DNA of 64,000 nt. Origin: Anaerolineae bacterium. Lineage in GTDB: Bacteria > Chloroflexota > Anaerolineae > Aggregatilineales > Phototrophicaceae. The stretch covers positions 55,407-119,406 of the forward strand of contig JAHDWN010000005.1 of the NCBI GenBank assembly GCA_023382675.1, in the 5' to 3' direction. Numbering within the stretch: the first letter of the stretch is position 1; every line of letters starts with the position of its first letter. This document shows, in pieces, positions 52,733 to 61,733 of the stretch. The notes under the pieces were generated by a model. It saw only the letters and a list, made by a program, of their open reading frames with translations. It made no database searches and was not told where the DNA came from. The position numbers and the translations under genes are program-made.

Positions 52733-54280
52733 ATGATCCGCCCCGCACCCCCGTCCCCCGCTCTACCCTCCCTCCCGTCGTGGTTCCACCCCCTTGGCTG
52801 GCTCGCAATCGCGATCCTCGCCGGACTGATCGTGGCCGCGCTGCCGCTGACGACGGCGGTGCTGCTGCTCGGCGGCGCGGCGCTGGTGATCGCCGCGCTG
52901 GCACACCCGGCGGCGCTGCTGGCGATCCTGCTCGTGCTCGCGCCCATGCGCACGCTGATCGCGACCGAGTTCCCGCGCGTGACCGGCGGGCCGTGGCCGC
53001 TGCCGCTCGACATCGGGCAACTGCTGGCGCTGGCGCTGGCCGCCTCGTGGCTCATGCACCGCAGTCTGCGCCGGCGCATGGCACTGCGCTGGTCGCCGGT
53101 CTACCTGCCGCTGATCATCTTCGTCATCGCGGGCGGGCTGACGGCCTTCGACGCCTTCTCGCTCGGCGCGTGGCTGACGGAATGGCTCAAGTGGCTGCTG
53201 ATGCTGGTCATTGCAGTCATCGTCTACGACCTGGGGCGCGAGATCGGCTGGCGGCCCTTCGTCTTGATGCTGGTGACGGCGGCGCTGGCGAACGCGCTCA
53301 TCGGCATTTACGAGTTCTTCGGCGGCAGCGGCGCGCTCCATCTGGTCGTCAACGAGCGCTACTTCCGCGCCTTCGGCACCTTTGGCCAGCCGAACCCGTT
53401 CGGCGGCTTCATGGGGTTGATCGCCCCGCTGGCGATCACGGCGGCACTGGCGCATCTGCTCGCGTTGTGGCGGCGCTGGCGGGCACTGCGGCGGCTGGAT
53501 GCAGGCGCGCTCGCCGGGGTGGCGTTCTACGGCGCGTCGGCAGCGATCATCTCGCTGGCGCTGTTCCTGTCGTGGAGCCGGGGCGCGTGGCTTGGCTTTG
53601 GCGTCTCGCTGGCGGTGATCGCCTTCGCGCTGCCGCGCCGTTTGAGCATCAGCCTGGGGCTGGCGGCGGCCCTGCTGATCGCGTTCGGCGGCCTCTACGT
53701 CAGCGGACGGCTGCCCGCCTCGGTCAGCGCGCGGCTGGGGACGATTGTCGAGGAGCTGTTCGCGCTGCGGGACGTGCGCGGCGTCGACATCACGCCGGAA
53801 AACTACGCCGTCATCGAACGGCTGGCGCACTGGCAGGCCGCCATCGCAATGGCGACCGATCATCCCTGGCTCGGCGTCGGGCTGGGCAATTACGAGGCCG
53901 CCTACCCCGCTTTCCGGCTGATGAACTGGAAGTTCCCGCTCGGCCACGCCCACAATTACTACTTGAATGTTCTCGGCGAGACTGGCATTATTGGCTTGAT
54001 CGCTTACCTGGCGTTCGCAGTATTTGTTTTGGCCTTCGCCTGGCGAGCGCGCCGCCATCCCGACGCGAGCGCGCGGCTGGCGGCCATCGGCGTGCTCGGC
54101 GTGTGGGTCTACATGACGATGCACAGCCTGACTGACAACTTATACGTCAATAATCTGTTTATCCATTTGAGTGTTACCATAGGCATGTTGTGTATTTTGA
54201 ATGGAGACGTGTTGGCACAGGCGCCAGCAGGTCGAGGTAGGTATGCCATAGATGACCGTGAGAAGAATGGAACTGCGTAA
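52733..54280 (+). CDS. O-antigen ligase/polymerase family protein (Wzy/WaaL)
   Basis: 515 residues with about a dozen hydrophobic spans. Wzy/WaaL-type signature: FGTFGQPNPFGGFMGLIAPLA, ITPENYAVIERLAHWQAAIAMATDHPWLGVGLGNYEAAYPAFR, and GHAHNYYLNVLGETGIIGLIAYLA, which hold the Arg and His residues used in ligation. It lacks the glycosidase domain of the 40344 homologue. Overlaps the GtrA gene by 29 bases, so co-expressed. Start at 52733 is the first ATG giving a compact N-terminus. Confidence 0.92.
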   Translation: MIRPAPPSPALPSLPSWFHPLGWLAIAILAGLIVAALPLTTAVLLLGGAALVIAALAHPAALLAILLVLAPMRTLIATEFPRVTGGPWPLPLDIGQLLALALAASWLMHRSLRRRMALRWSPVYLPLIIFVIAGGLTAFDAFSLGAWLTEWLKWLLMLVIAVIVYDLGREIGWRPFVLMLVTAALANALIGIYEFFGGSGALHLVVNERYFRAFGTFGQPNPFGGFMGLIAPLAITAALAHLLALWRRWRALRRLDAGALAGVAFYGASAAIISLALFLSWSRGAWLGFGVSLAVIAFALPRRLSISLGLAAALLIAFGGLYVSGRLPASVSARLGTIVEELFALRDVRGVDITPENYAVIERLAHWQAAIAMATDHPWLGVGLGNYEAAYPAFRLMNWKFPLGHAHNYYLNVLGETGIIGLIAYLAFAVFVLAFAWRARRHPDASARLAAIGVLGVWVYMTMHSLTDNLYVNNLFIHLSVTIGMLCILNGDVLAQAPAGRGRYAIDDREKNGTA

Positions 54281-54818
54281 CCCACTCGACGCCCCGATCG
54301 TGGCGATCGCTGGCGAAGCCAAGGCCAAAGAGGTCGAACGTTTCCTCAAGTTTGCCGTCGTCGGCGCGGTCGGCGCTGTTATCGACTTCGGGACGCTCTA
54401 CGTCCTGCAGCGGACGGTCCTTATCCCCACGCTTCAAGATCCCGACTGGAACGTGACCCTCGCCCAGACCATTGCCTTCATTGCGGCAGTCATCAGCAAC
54501 TTTATCTGGAATCGCTACTGGACCTACCCGGACTCGCGCTCGCGCTCGATCCGGCGCCAGTTGGCGCAGTTCGCCTTCATCAGCCTGGTCGGCTGGCTCG
54601 CGCGCACGATCTGGATCACCGCCGCGCACCAGCCGGTCGGCGAATTCATCACGCCGATCCTGCTGCCGGAGATCCGCCTGTTCAGCCCGGAATTCACGCC
54701 CACCGGTGAAGACATCGCCCGCTTTGGCACGATGGCCTGCTGGTTCGTCGGCGTCATCATCGTCATGATCTGGAACTTCTTCGTCAACCGCTACTGGACG
54801 TACAACGACGTCGATTAG
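54252..54818 (+). CDS. GtrA-like membrane protein
   Basis: 188 residues, overlapping the ligase gene. RFLKFAVVGAVGAVIDFGTLYVLQR is the GtrA opening; FIAAVISNFIWNRYWTYPD and FFVNRYWTYN repeat the NRxWTF-type motif. Four spans. GtrA proteins help move lipid-linked sugars or act with glycosyltransferases. It fits with the ligase and GT4 genes beside it. Confidence 0.9.
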   Translation: MTVRRMELRNPLDAPIVAIAGEAKAKEVERFLKFAVVGAVGAVIDFGTLYVLQRTVLIPTLQDPDWNVTLAQTIAFIAAVISNFIWNRYWTYPDSRSRSIRRQLAQFAFISLVGWLARTIWITAAHQPVGEFITPILLPEIRLFSPEFTPTGEDIARFGTMACWFVGVIIVMIWNFFVNRYWTYNDVD

Positions 54819-54837
54819 CGGCTGTCCGCAATTTTGG

Positions 54838-55010
54838 TTTTGAACCACAAAAGCGCAAAGTTCGCAAAGAAGATTCTCAAAAGGATTTTTCTTTGCGTCT
54901 TTGGGTTCAGCTTTTCCCCTTGTTTTTCCTCTGTGTGCTCCGTGCGCTCCGTGGTTCCTAATTCCATTCCCTTTGCGTGTTTGCGCCTTTGCGGTTCAAT
55001 TCTTTTTTAT
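54838..55010. repeat. Degenerate CAAAG-type word repeats
   Basis: TTTTGAACCACAAAAGCGCAAAG opens a stretch alternating AACCACAAAG, CTTTGCGTCTTTG and GCGCCTTTGCGGTTC words in both orientations. A shorter relative occurs at about 45291-45330. Non-coding. Confidence 0.65.
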
Positions 55011-55087
55011 TCAGAGGCGGGGTAATCTCGCCTCTTTTCGTTTACAATTCCGGCCATTGAGCCGATTTCACTGATCATCGACAGCCC

Positions 55088-56236
55088 ATGGCGCGAATTG
55101 CAATTGATTACACAGCCGCACATGAACAGGGCGGCGGCATCGGGCGCTACGTGCGCGAACTGGTCGCCGCGCTTGCCCGTGAGGAGACGCCGCATCGCTA
55201 CCCACTGTTCGTGGCTGGCGCACGTTTATCCGATCTACCTGCGCTGCCCGCGCCCGCGTTCACCTGGCATCCGACGCGCATCACGCCGCGCTGGTTCGCC
55301 CGCCTGTGGCATCGCGCCCGCCTCCCGCTGCCGGTCGAAGCCTTCACCGGCCCGGTCGATCTGTATCACGCGACCGACTTCACCCTGCCGCCAGTACTGC
55401 CGGGCACACAGACCCTGCTGACCGTTCACGATCTGTCGTTCGTGCGCGTGCCGGACAGCGCCAGCCCGCCGCTCAAAGCCTATCTCGATGTGGTCGTGCC
55501 GCGCTCAGCCCAGCGTGCCGATCACATCCTGGCTGATTCGCAGGCGACCAGAAACGACCTGATCGAACTCTACGGCATCGCGCCGGACAAGATTACGGTG
55601 CTGTTGAGCGGGGTCGACGCGCGCTTTCAGCCGGTGACAGATGCGGCTGCGCGCGCGGCGGTGCGCGAGAAATACGACCTCGGCGAGCGTCCCTACATCT
55701 TCACCATCGGCACAGTGCAGCCGCGCAAGAACTACGCCCGCCTGATGCAGGCACTCGCCCGGCTGCGCGCGGGCGGCCAGGACGTGACCCTGGTCATCGC
55801 CGGGGGCAAAGGCTGGCTGGAAGATCCGATCTACGCAGCCATGGATGAACTCAAGCTGCGCGAACACGTGTACTTCATCGGCTTTGCTGACGACGCCGAT
55901 CTCCCGGCGCTCTACAGCGAGGCGCGGGCGCTGGCCTTCCCGTCACTCTACGAGGGCTTCGGCCTGCCGATCCTGGAGGCGATGGCCTGTGGGACGCCGG
56001 TCGTGACGGCCAACGTCTCGTCGATGCCGGAAGCGGCGGGTGACGCCGCGCTGCTGATCGATCCGCACGCTGTGGACGCGCTGACGGACGCGCTCGACCG
56101 CCTGCTGCGCGATGAGTCACTGCGCACAGATCTGATCGCGCGCGGCTATGCGCAGGCGGCGCGCTTCACCTGGAAGCGGGCAGCGCAGGAATTGATCGCC
56201 ATCTACGACTCGCTGCTCAAATCCCCATCGAGTTGA
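55088..56236 (+). CDS. Glycosyltransferase family 4
   Basis: 382 residues, GT-B fold. IDYTAAHEQGGGIGRYVRELVAALA at the start, LYHATDFTLPP, then the donor half: GTVQPRKNYARLMQALARL, VIAGGKGWLEDPIYAAM, FIGFADDADLPALYSEARALAFPSLYEGFGLPILEAMACGTPVV with the E-x7-E pair, and WKRAAQELIAIYDSLL. Retaining, likely using a nucleotide sugar such as UDP-hexose. Its end overlaps the CPBP protease gene, tail to tail, by 20 bases. Confidence 0.93.
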   Translation: MARIAIDYTAAHEQGGGIGRYVRELVAALAREETPHRYPLFVAGARLSDLPALPAPAFTWHPTRITPRWFARLWHRARLPLPVEAFTGPVDLYHATDFTLPPVLPGTQTLLTVHDLSFVRVPDSASPPLKAYLDVVVPRSAQRADHILADSQATRNDLIELYGIAPDKITVLLSGVDARFQPVTDAAARAAVREKYDLGERPYIFTIGTVQPRKNYARLMQALARLRAGGQDVTLVIAGGKGWLEDPIYAAMDELKLREHVYFIGFADDADLPALYSEARALAFPSLYEGFGLPILEAMACGTPVVTANVSSMPEAAGDAALLIDPHAVDALTDALDRLLRDESLRTDLIARGYAQAARFTWKRAAQELIAIYDSLLKSPSS

Positions 56237-57137
56237 GCAGCACGTGGAAGACGGACGACGCCAATAAATTGCGCGAACGGGCGAAGATGATGCCCAAGCC
56301 CAGCCCGATCGACGCCTGGAGCATGATCGTGCTGGCAGCAGCGGCGATCACGTCATCGCTGCCGGTCGAACTGTAGCCCAGGCCGAGATGCCACAGGCCG
56401 AAGATCAGCGCCTGGAGCACGAGCGCCCAGTCGGCAGTGATGAGTTTGCGCAGGCGGGTTTGCAGCGCGCCGCGAAACAGGAACTCCTCGAAGAAGCCAT
56501 TTTGCAAGCTGTTCGAGATCAGGCGATTGAGCACCTGTCCCACTGCCAGCGATCCGCCCACGATCCCAGTGAGGATGACCAACACTGGCAGCGCACACCA
56601 GATCAACAGCACGCGCCAGACGCGGTGCCCGCGCCCGAAGCCAAGCGAGATGAAGCGCGCACGCAGCAGCAAAAGCACAATCAACGGCAAGACGAAATAC
56701 GCGACCGGGTTCTTGAGATAGTTCTCGTTACCAAGCGCCTGGCCGCTGATGTTTTCCAGCGTCTCCATGAGCGGCGACCATAAGGGGATGCGCGCATCTG
56801 CCGGCGCAAGCGCATGGAAGGCCGCCCCACTGTACGCCGTGAGCAGGATGAACACGGCTAGCGCCGCCATCTGCCACCATAGCCAGCGCCGCGCATCGGG
56901 TGCGCTTTCCGCGTCCGGCGGCGCATCGTCAGTGAAGAGCACTGTCAGACTGCCAAAGATGGCGATAACGAACAGCCAGATCACGCCATACACGACCGGC
57001 TCGGTCTGCCCGCGCAGAAGCAGATACAGTGCTGCCAGCAGCCAGACGACCGCGTAGAAGCGGGCGGCGTTCGACCGCGCGACACGACGAAACATATCGG
57101 CAAATCGTTCAGTGAATGGTTCTGGTAACCCTGCCAC
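56217..57137 (-). CDS. CPBP (CAAX-like) family intramembrane metalloprotease
   Basis: 306 residues, about seven spans. CPBP motifs are present: GFFEEFLFRGALQTRL (EExxxR), LIFGLWHLGLG (FxxxH) and ASSVFHVLLNS (HxxxN/D-type). Such proteins process membrane or bacteriocin-type peptides. Starts at GTG 57137; an ATG at 57095 is an alternative. The gene faces the glycosyltransferase and shares 20 bases with its 3' end. Confidence 0.9.
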   Translation of the reverse strand: MAGLPEPFTERFADMFRRVARSNAARFYAVVWLLAALYLLLRGQTEPVVYGVIWLFVIAIFGSLTVLFTDDAPPDAESAPDARRWLWWQMAALAVFILLTAYSGAAFHALAPADARIPLWSPLMETLENISGQALGNENYLKNPVAYFVLPLIVLLLLRARFISLGFGRGHRVWRVLLIWCALPVLVILTGIVGGSLAVGQVLNRLISNSLQNGFFEEFLFRGALQTRLRKLITADWALVLQALIFGLWHLGLGYSSTGSDDVIAAAASTIMLQASIGLGLGIIFARSRNLLASSVFHVLLNSMGI

Positions 57138-57316
57138 AGTTGCCCTATCCTGGTTTTATGTTGTCTGTCAAATTGTACGGATGATCACACATCTTGCCCC
57201 ATCCCGCGCCAGCGCGCAAGCCTTCGTGCAAACCTTCACAAAAGAGTGTACAGAACGAGCAAAAAAGCGGATAATAAGAGCAAGCGTAAGAGAAATCGTA
57301 ACGTTGGAGGTGTGCC

Positions 57317-57865
57317 ATGACACAATCGCTGTCGTTTGCGGCGCTCGACGAACTGCGCGACCTGGAAATCACGCTTGACGGCGAGCGGTTGTTCGCGGCG
57401 GAACGCGAGACCCCAGCCCAACGCATCGCCTGCGCGATCATCTGCCACGGGACACGCATTGTTGGGCTGGCGCTGCTGGTCATCGCTGCCGTGATGATCC
57501 TGCGCGAGCAGATTCTGGACGCTTTCTACACCGGGATCTTCGGTCTGACGCTCTTGATCGGCGGGTTGATGGGGCTGCGCCAGTACCAGAATGATCCGCG
57601 CAGGCTGGTGCTGGATGCAACCCGGCTGGCCTACAGCGATCCCTGGAACGATATTTACCGCGCGTTCCCACGCAGCGCCTGCCTCGAAGTCTACTGCGAA
57701 CGCGACGGTGAACGCTGCGCGCTTCATGTCACGCACCCCGATCACCGCGCGGACATCCTGATCGAGGGTCTGCCGCTCGATATCGGCCAGCAGATCGCCA
57801 GCCGCATCAATCATCGCTTGCAGCTTGCACCCAGCAGCGCCTTACTGATCCCAACCGCCGGTTGA
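57317..57865 (+). CDS. Hypothetical membrane-anchored protein
   Basis: 182 residues from ATG 57317 after GTTGGAGGTG. Cytoplasmic N-terminus, two spans (IVGLALLVIAAVMIL and YTGIFGLTLLIGGLMGL), then a soluble domain rich in charged residues (RLVLDATRLAYSDPWNDIYRAF, CLEVYCERDGERCALHV). Layout resembles a PH-like sensor with two membrane helices, but I do not recognise the family. Confidence 0.7.
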   Translation: MTQSLSFAALDELRDLEITLDGERLFAAERETPAQRIACAIICHGTRIVGLALLVIAAVMILREQILDAFYTGIFGLTLLIGGLMGLRQYQNDPRRLVLDATRLAYSDPWNDIYRAFPRSACLEVYCERDGERCALHVTHPDHRADILIEGLPLDIGQQIASRINHRLQLAPSSALLIPTAG

Positions 57866-57974
57866 GCAGAGACGCGCAGGCATACCGCAGCGGCGCATCG
57901 GCTGCGCCGAGGCGAAGGATGTAAATTCTTCTGTTCAATTTGGTTTCCTTTCGGTTCGAAACGTGAACACACGC

Positions 57975-57980
57975 TATAAT
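57975..57980 (+). promoter_or_regulatory. TATAAT, probable -10 box for the beta-flower gene
   Basis: A perfect hexamer 46 bases before ATG 58026, in otherwise ordinary DNA. A matching -35 is weak (TTTCGG or TTCGAA upstream). Confidence 0.4.
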
Positions 57981-58025
57981 CATTAACGATTCATGGTGTC
58001 TATGTTCTCATCAAGGGGCATCTAA

Positions 58026-58421
58026 ATGTTGCGTAAATTCCATATCGATCCGAACAAGCCATTCTTCATCTTTGATACCTACGGCGATTGGCAGGCGACC
58101 AAGATGGGGTCGTATCTGTTCGATAGCCGTGGCGACTACATCGGTTTTGTTCAGGGCGAAATGCACGACGTGTACACTGCCGATGGCGAATGGGTCGGCA
58201 ACCTGTTCCCGGATGGGCGCATCGTGCGCAAACGCAACTACGACCGGCCACCGCTGCACCCGAACCCACCTGCGCGCCAGGCCAAGCCGAGGAATCTGCC
58301 CGGACGTGCGCCGCTGCCCCCGCTCAGCGCCGATCTCGGCTACGACAAGGTCGATGTGCTCGATTGGGACCCGGACGTGTTCAAGCGCATCTCCGACCTG
58401 CGGAAAGACGCCGGGGAATAA
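58026..58421 (+). CDS. Beta-flower (4-fold) domain protein
   Basis: 131 residues. Repeated short beta motifs (FFIFDTYGDWQATKMGSYLFDSRGDYIGFVQGEMHDVYTADGEWVGNLFPDGRIVRKR) form a four-fold D-x-x-G pattern, consistent with the beta-flower type domain found in cyanobacteria and Chloroflexota. The C-terminal half is Pro-rich and then acidic (DVLDWDPDVFKRISDLRKDAGE). Cytoplasmic. No function known. Confidence 0.75.
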   Translation: MLRKFHIDPNKPFFIFDTYGDWQATKMGSYLFDSRGDYIGFVQGEMHDVYTADGEWVGNLFPDGRIVRKRNYDRPPLHPNPPARQAKPRNLPGRAPLPPLSADLGYDKVDVLDWDPDVFKRISDLRKDAGE

Positions 58422-58749
58422 GCAGCAGCCACCACTGCAACCTTCAAATCTCTCGCGAATGTGCGCCCGGAAGACCTGGGCGCACAGGCCGTCGCCTCTC
58501 CGGCAGCCTGCGCACGATCTTGCTCGTTTCCCCAAAAACGTACCCAGCCTTACCTTGATTCTCGGAATCTGGAACAGCATCTACAATGCAGATATGTCAA
58601 GCTCAACTTGAGCCGTTGGCAGCGTTGTTACACGCGATCCGGCGCACCCGCGAGTTCACGGTCTGTTTTCATCGGACGAAACTGCGCAGCCGTTCGCACG
58701 CCGTGAGCGCTGACGGTGACAATCGTCAACCTGCATTGAGGGAGAAACC
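58422..58749. other. Intergenic stretch with a hairpin
   Basis: 328 bases; stem GTGCGCCCGG / CCTGGGCGCAC at 58461-58485 could terminate the upstream gene. A further short frame here has no family character. The last 20 bases hold the hemerythrin ribosome site (GAGGGAGAAACC). Confidence 0.55.
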
Positions 58750-59160
58750 ATGATTATCTGGGATGATTCGATGGCCACCGGGGTCCCTGAAATTGACGGC
58801 CAACACATAGAGCTGATCGAACGATACAACGCCTTCGCCGAAACCCTGAACACTCATCAGTTCATGACTCTGGAAGCCGGGGAACTCCTCGACTTTCTCC
58901 AGTTCTACGCTGTCTGGCATTTCGAGCGTGAAGAAGAGTGTTTTGATAAATATGAGTGCCCGATAGCCGCCGCCAACAAGGAAGCGCATGCCGAGTTTAT
59001 TCACAAGTTCGGCCATTTCTATGAACAGTGGCAAACTCAGGGCATGAACCCGGAATTGATGCGCCAGACCTTCGCCGAACTCGGCATCTGGATTGCCAAC
59101 CACATTCGGAGAATCGACACCGAGCTCTATCCCTGTTACGCAACCCATGCGAGGCAGTAG
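58750..59160 (+). CDS. Bacteriohemerythrin-like protein with a substituted ligand
   Basis: 136 residues of hemerythrin type: His19 in DGQHIEL, His57 and Glu61 in WHFEREEE, His80 in KEAHAEF, His118 and Asp123 in NHIRRID. In the canonical H-x3-H pair of helix 3 the first His is Asn76 here, so the di-iron site would have one fewer His. It may bind iron differently, or bind oxygen or NO weakly. Preceded by GAGGGAGAAACC. Monocistronic. Confidence 0.88.
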   Translation: MIIWDDSMATGVPEIDGQHIELIERYNAFAETLNTHQFMTLEAGELLDFLQFYAVWHFEREEECFDKYECPIAAANKEAHAEFIHKFGHFYEQWQTQGMNPELMRQTFAELGIWIANHIRRIDTELYPCYATHARQ

Positions 59161-59325
59161 CGCCACCCGGGATCGTTCCATCTGACCGATTACCTCAAAC
59201 CGAATCCAAACTATTCCGTGCCTACGTCGTAGGGTTGGCGTCAAGTACCCGTCAAGTGTCCAACTTTCGTTACGCCTTACACTAAAGTCATAAGCACACT
59301 ACAACTTCACAAAAGGGGACTTATC

Positions 59326-60267
59326 ATGACGAGACGCCTGTACTTCATGGCGTTTATGCTTCTGCTGCTCATCGTCGGTGGCGTCAGCGCGGCCAACGCC
59401 CAGGATGGCGGCGGTTTTGGCGGCTATGGCTGCCTGCAGCCCGCGCGCCTGACGCCGAGCACCTTCGCCCGCGTGACAACTTACCCGGCCCTGCCCAACC
59501 GCATCCGCACCGACGCCTCCTACTACAGCGCCGTCATCGGCCAGATTCCAGCGGGCGCGACCTTCGAAGTGCTCAGCGGCCCGGTGTGTGATGGGCGCTC
59601 GTACTGGTGGCGCGTCAGCTACCAGGGCGTGGTCGGCTGGACGGTTGAAGGCGACGGTGCCTACACCTACTACCTGGAGCCGATCTCAGTGCCGACGCCA
59701 CCCCCGCCCGCCTGCGGTCTGCCAACCCGTCTTTATGCAGGGGGCAGCGGTCGCGTCACCCTCACGCCCAATCTGCCCAACGTCGTGCGCTCCGGGCCGG
59801 GTGTTGGCGGCACGTCACGCATGGGCACGATCCCGGCGGGCGGCGAGTTCAGCATTCTTGGCGGCCCGAACTGCGCCGGGGATGGGCGCTGGTGGTGGTA
59901 CGTCAATTACCGCGGGCTGGTCGGCTGGACGGCCGAAGGCGACGGCGCGACCTTGACCTACTGGCTGGAGCCGGTCAGCTACCCGCCCTCGCCCACCTGC
60001 CTGCTGCCGAACCGGCTGTCTGCTGGCGGCAGTGGCCGCGTGACGCCCGGCCTGCCGAACGCCCTGCGCAGTGCCCCCGGCACTCGTGCCACCGGCGCAA
60101 ACAGCGATGTGATCGGCTGGATCCCCGGCGGCGCAGTCTTCAGCGTGCTCAGTGGCCCCTCCTGTGGCAGCGATGGCCGCTGGTGGTGGCAGGTGAACTA
60201 CGCGGGCGCGGTCGGCTGGACAGCCGAAGGCGAAGGCAGCAACAACTACTGGGTCGAACCGCTCTAG
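59326..60267 (+). CDS. Secreted triple SH3b-like repeat protein
   Basis: 313 residues. Signal peptide ends ANA|QDG. Three similar 80-90-residue units open with RVTTYPALPNRIRTDASYYSAVIGQIPAG, RVTLTPNLPNVVRSGPGVGGTSRMGTIPAGG and RVTPGLPNALRSAPGTRATGANSDVIGWIPGG; each ends WWRVSYQGVVGWTVEGDG or a variant. The NxxRxxP and GWxxEG signatures match SH3b domains that bind glycan or peptides in the envelope. Paired cysteines before each unit probably stabilise it. No catalytic domain. Confidence 0.88.
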   Translation: MTRRLYFMAFMLLLLIVGGVSAANAQDGGGFGGYGCLQPARLTPSTFARVTTYPALPNRIRTDASYYSAVIGQIPAGATFEVLSGPVCDGRSYWWRVSYQGVVGWTVEGDGAYTYYLEPISVPTPPPPACGLPTRLYAGGSGRVTLTPNLPNVVRSGPGVGGTSRMGTIPAGGEFSILGGPNCAGDGRWWWYVNYRGLVGWTAEGDGATLTYWLEPVSYPPSPTCLLPNRLSAGGSGRVTPGLPNALRSAPGTRATGANSDVIGWIPGGAVFSVLSGPSCGSDGRWWWQVNYAGAVGWTAEGEGSNNYWVEPL

Positions 60268-60357
60268 GCGATTGGCTGCTGGCATTGAGCCGGATGTACG
60301 CTTTGGGATTGGCTTATGGCTGTCGGCTCAAGCAGCCATAAAGCTAATCCGCTAATT

Positions 60358-60516
60358 TCAGTGAATCACGAATTTGCAGTTGCCCTCACCCTTCATCCCT
60401 CTCCCGAACGGCGCTGCGCGCCTGGGCGAGGGACTTTGCTCCTCTTCTCCCAGCGCAGCGGTCGGGAGAAGGGGCCGGGGGATGAGGGCCAGGATACGAC
60501 TTTCGTGATTCACTGA
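60358..60516. mobile_element. 159-bp inverted-repeat element, copy B
   Basis: Ends TCAGTGAATCACGAA and its exact complement TTCGTGATTCACTGA. A three-base ATT flanks both sides, a possible target duplication. The interior is the inverse of copy A (13053-13211), with the same hairpin pairs. Non-coding, though both strands of the repeat stay open by chance. Confidence 0.88.
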
Positions 60517-60529
60517 ATTTGCCAACCTG

Positions 60530-60928
60530 CTAAACTGCTTTTGACGGTGTCGCCTGGGCGATCATCAGACTGTAACCATCGACATCTTTGACATTGAACG
60601 CGCGCTCGCCCCAATCACGGGTTTCGAGCGCGCGGGTGATGTTCGCGCCGTTGGCCTGTGCCCTGGCGTAGAGATCGTCGATACTTAGCGTCGGCGGCAA
60701 GTGTACGTAAAGCTGAATGCCGGTGCCGCGCTTGCTCAGATCGTCCGCCGAGACGTAGCCCTCGGTCACGCCGAGCATGATCTCCGCGTCGCCGAGCTTG
60801 ACACCCGCGAATTCCGTTTCGCCGCGCTCGTTCGGCGGCATCTGCCAGGCAACCTCGAAGCCAAGCTTCTCAGTGTAATAGGCGATGGCTTCCGACACAT
60901 TCGTGCAGGCCAGAATTGCAGAGAGCAT
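60530..60928 (-). CDS. VOC (glyoxalase/bleomycin resistance) family protein
   Basis: 132 residues: LSAILACTNVSEAIAYYTEKLGFEVAWQMPPNE, GDAEIMLGVTEGYVS and GIQLYVHLPPTLSIDDLYARAQANGANITRALETRDWGERAFNVKDVDGYSLMI. Two beta-alpha-beta3 units of the VOC fold. The metal ligand set appears incomplete, so it may be a binding or resistance protein. Single gene, facing the thioesterase. Confidence 0.87.
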   Translation of the reverse strand: MLSAILACTNVSEAIAYYTEKLGFEVAWQMPPNERGETEFAGVKLGDAEIMLGVTEGYVSADDLSKRGTGIQLYVHLPPTLSIDDLYARAQANGANITRALETRDWGERAFNVKDVDGYSLMIAQATPSKAV

Positions 60929-61040
60929 ACGCTATGTCCCCCCAGAACAGATGGCAACCCACCCATTATACGACCATTTGTTCGAATACACACACAGAAA
61001 TGTAATGTGAAACCCATTGGGCAGATCGCAACCACTGTCG

Positions 61041-61061
61041 GGGCAATCCGGTGGATTGCCC
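61041..61061. repeat. Short hairpin, GGGCAATCC class
   Basis: Arms GGGCAATCC and GGATTGCCC around GGT. Same plan as 29802 and 52616 with a compensated change in both arms. Confidence 0.8.
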
Positions 61062-61161
61062 TGGACATGGGGGCGCGATCCACCTACGAATGGTCTTTGC
61101 GCCCGGCGGCGGTTTGCGGTTCAATTGTGCTGATTACAGATCAAGACGAAGCAAAGACACG

Positions 61162-61638
61162 ATGGAAAGACTGAAGAAACGCATCGCCGAGTCCCGTTTT
61201 ACCCTCAGCGCGTTGATGGGGCCGCAGAACGCCAACAGCATGGGCAACGTCCACGGCGGTGTCATCATGAAGATGGTGGACGAGGCGGGCGCGCTGGTGG
61301 CGATGCGCCACGCCAACCTGCCGGTCGTCACCGTTGCCATCGACTCGATGACGTTCAACGAGCCGATCACCACGCGCAACCTCGTGCTCTGTAACGCAGA
61401 ATTGACCTATGTCGGGCGCACGTCGCTCGAAGTCTACGTCGAGGTCGTGGCCGAAGATCCGCTGACCGGCGACTCACGGGTGACGAACCGCGCTTACTGT
61501 GTCTACGTGGCGCTCAACCCGGATGGCAAACCGGCGACTGTGCCGGAGATCGCCTTCGAAACCGACGCGGAGCGGGCGCGCGCTGCCCAGGCTGCCGAGC
61601 GCCAGCAGCGGCGCAAAGCGCTGGCGGCGGGACACTAG
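61162..61638 (+). CDS. Acyl-CoA thioesterase, hotdog fold (YciA/ACOT type)
   Basis: 158 residues: SALMGPQNANSMGNVHGGVIMKMVDEAGALVAMRHANLPVVTVAIDSMTFNEPI holds the catalytic region (Asn-Gly-His-Gly and the Asp of the VDEAG helix); VGRTSLEVYVEVVAEDPLTGDSRVTNRAYCVYVAL follows. This is the single-hotdog acyl-CoA hydrolase group related to YciA. It frees CoA from short or medium acyl-CoA. Start at 61162 (MERLKKRI) fits the family; an upstream frame extension does not. Confidence 0.92.
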   Translation: MERLKKRIAESRFTLSALMGPQNANSMGNVHGGVIMKMVDEAGALVAMRHANLPVVTVAIDSMTFNEPITTRNLVLCNAELTYVGRTSLEVYVEVVAEDPLTGDSRVTNRAYCVYVALNPDGKPATVPEIAFETDAERARAAQAAERQQRRKALAAGH

Positions 61639-61733
61639 CATTCCGCACGAAATACCCCAAACGGCCCATGGGCCGCCGCCCGTCCTCTGGTTATGGTTAT
61701 CAGGCCTGTGTACGTTAACAAGGGAGAATGATG

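Noticed and set aside
52763-54135. Two long frames overlapping the O-antigen ligase gene, one per strand
   Set aside because: Arg/Ala- or Gln/Arg-rich shadows of a GC-rich membrane protein gene.
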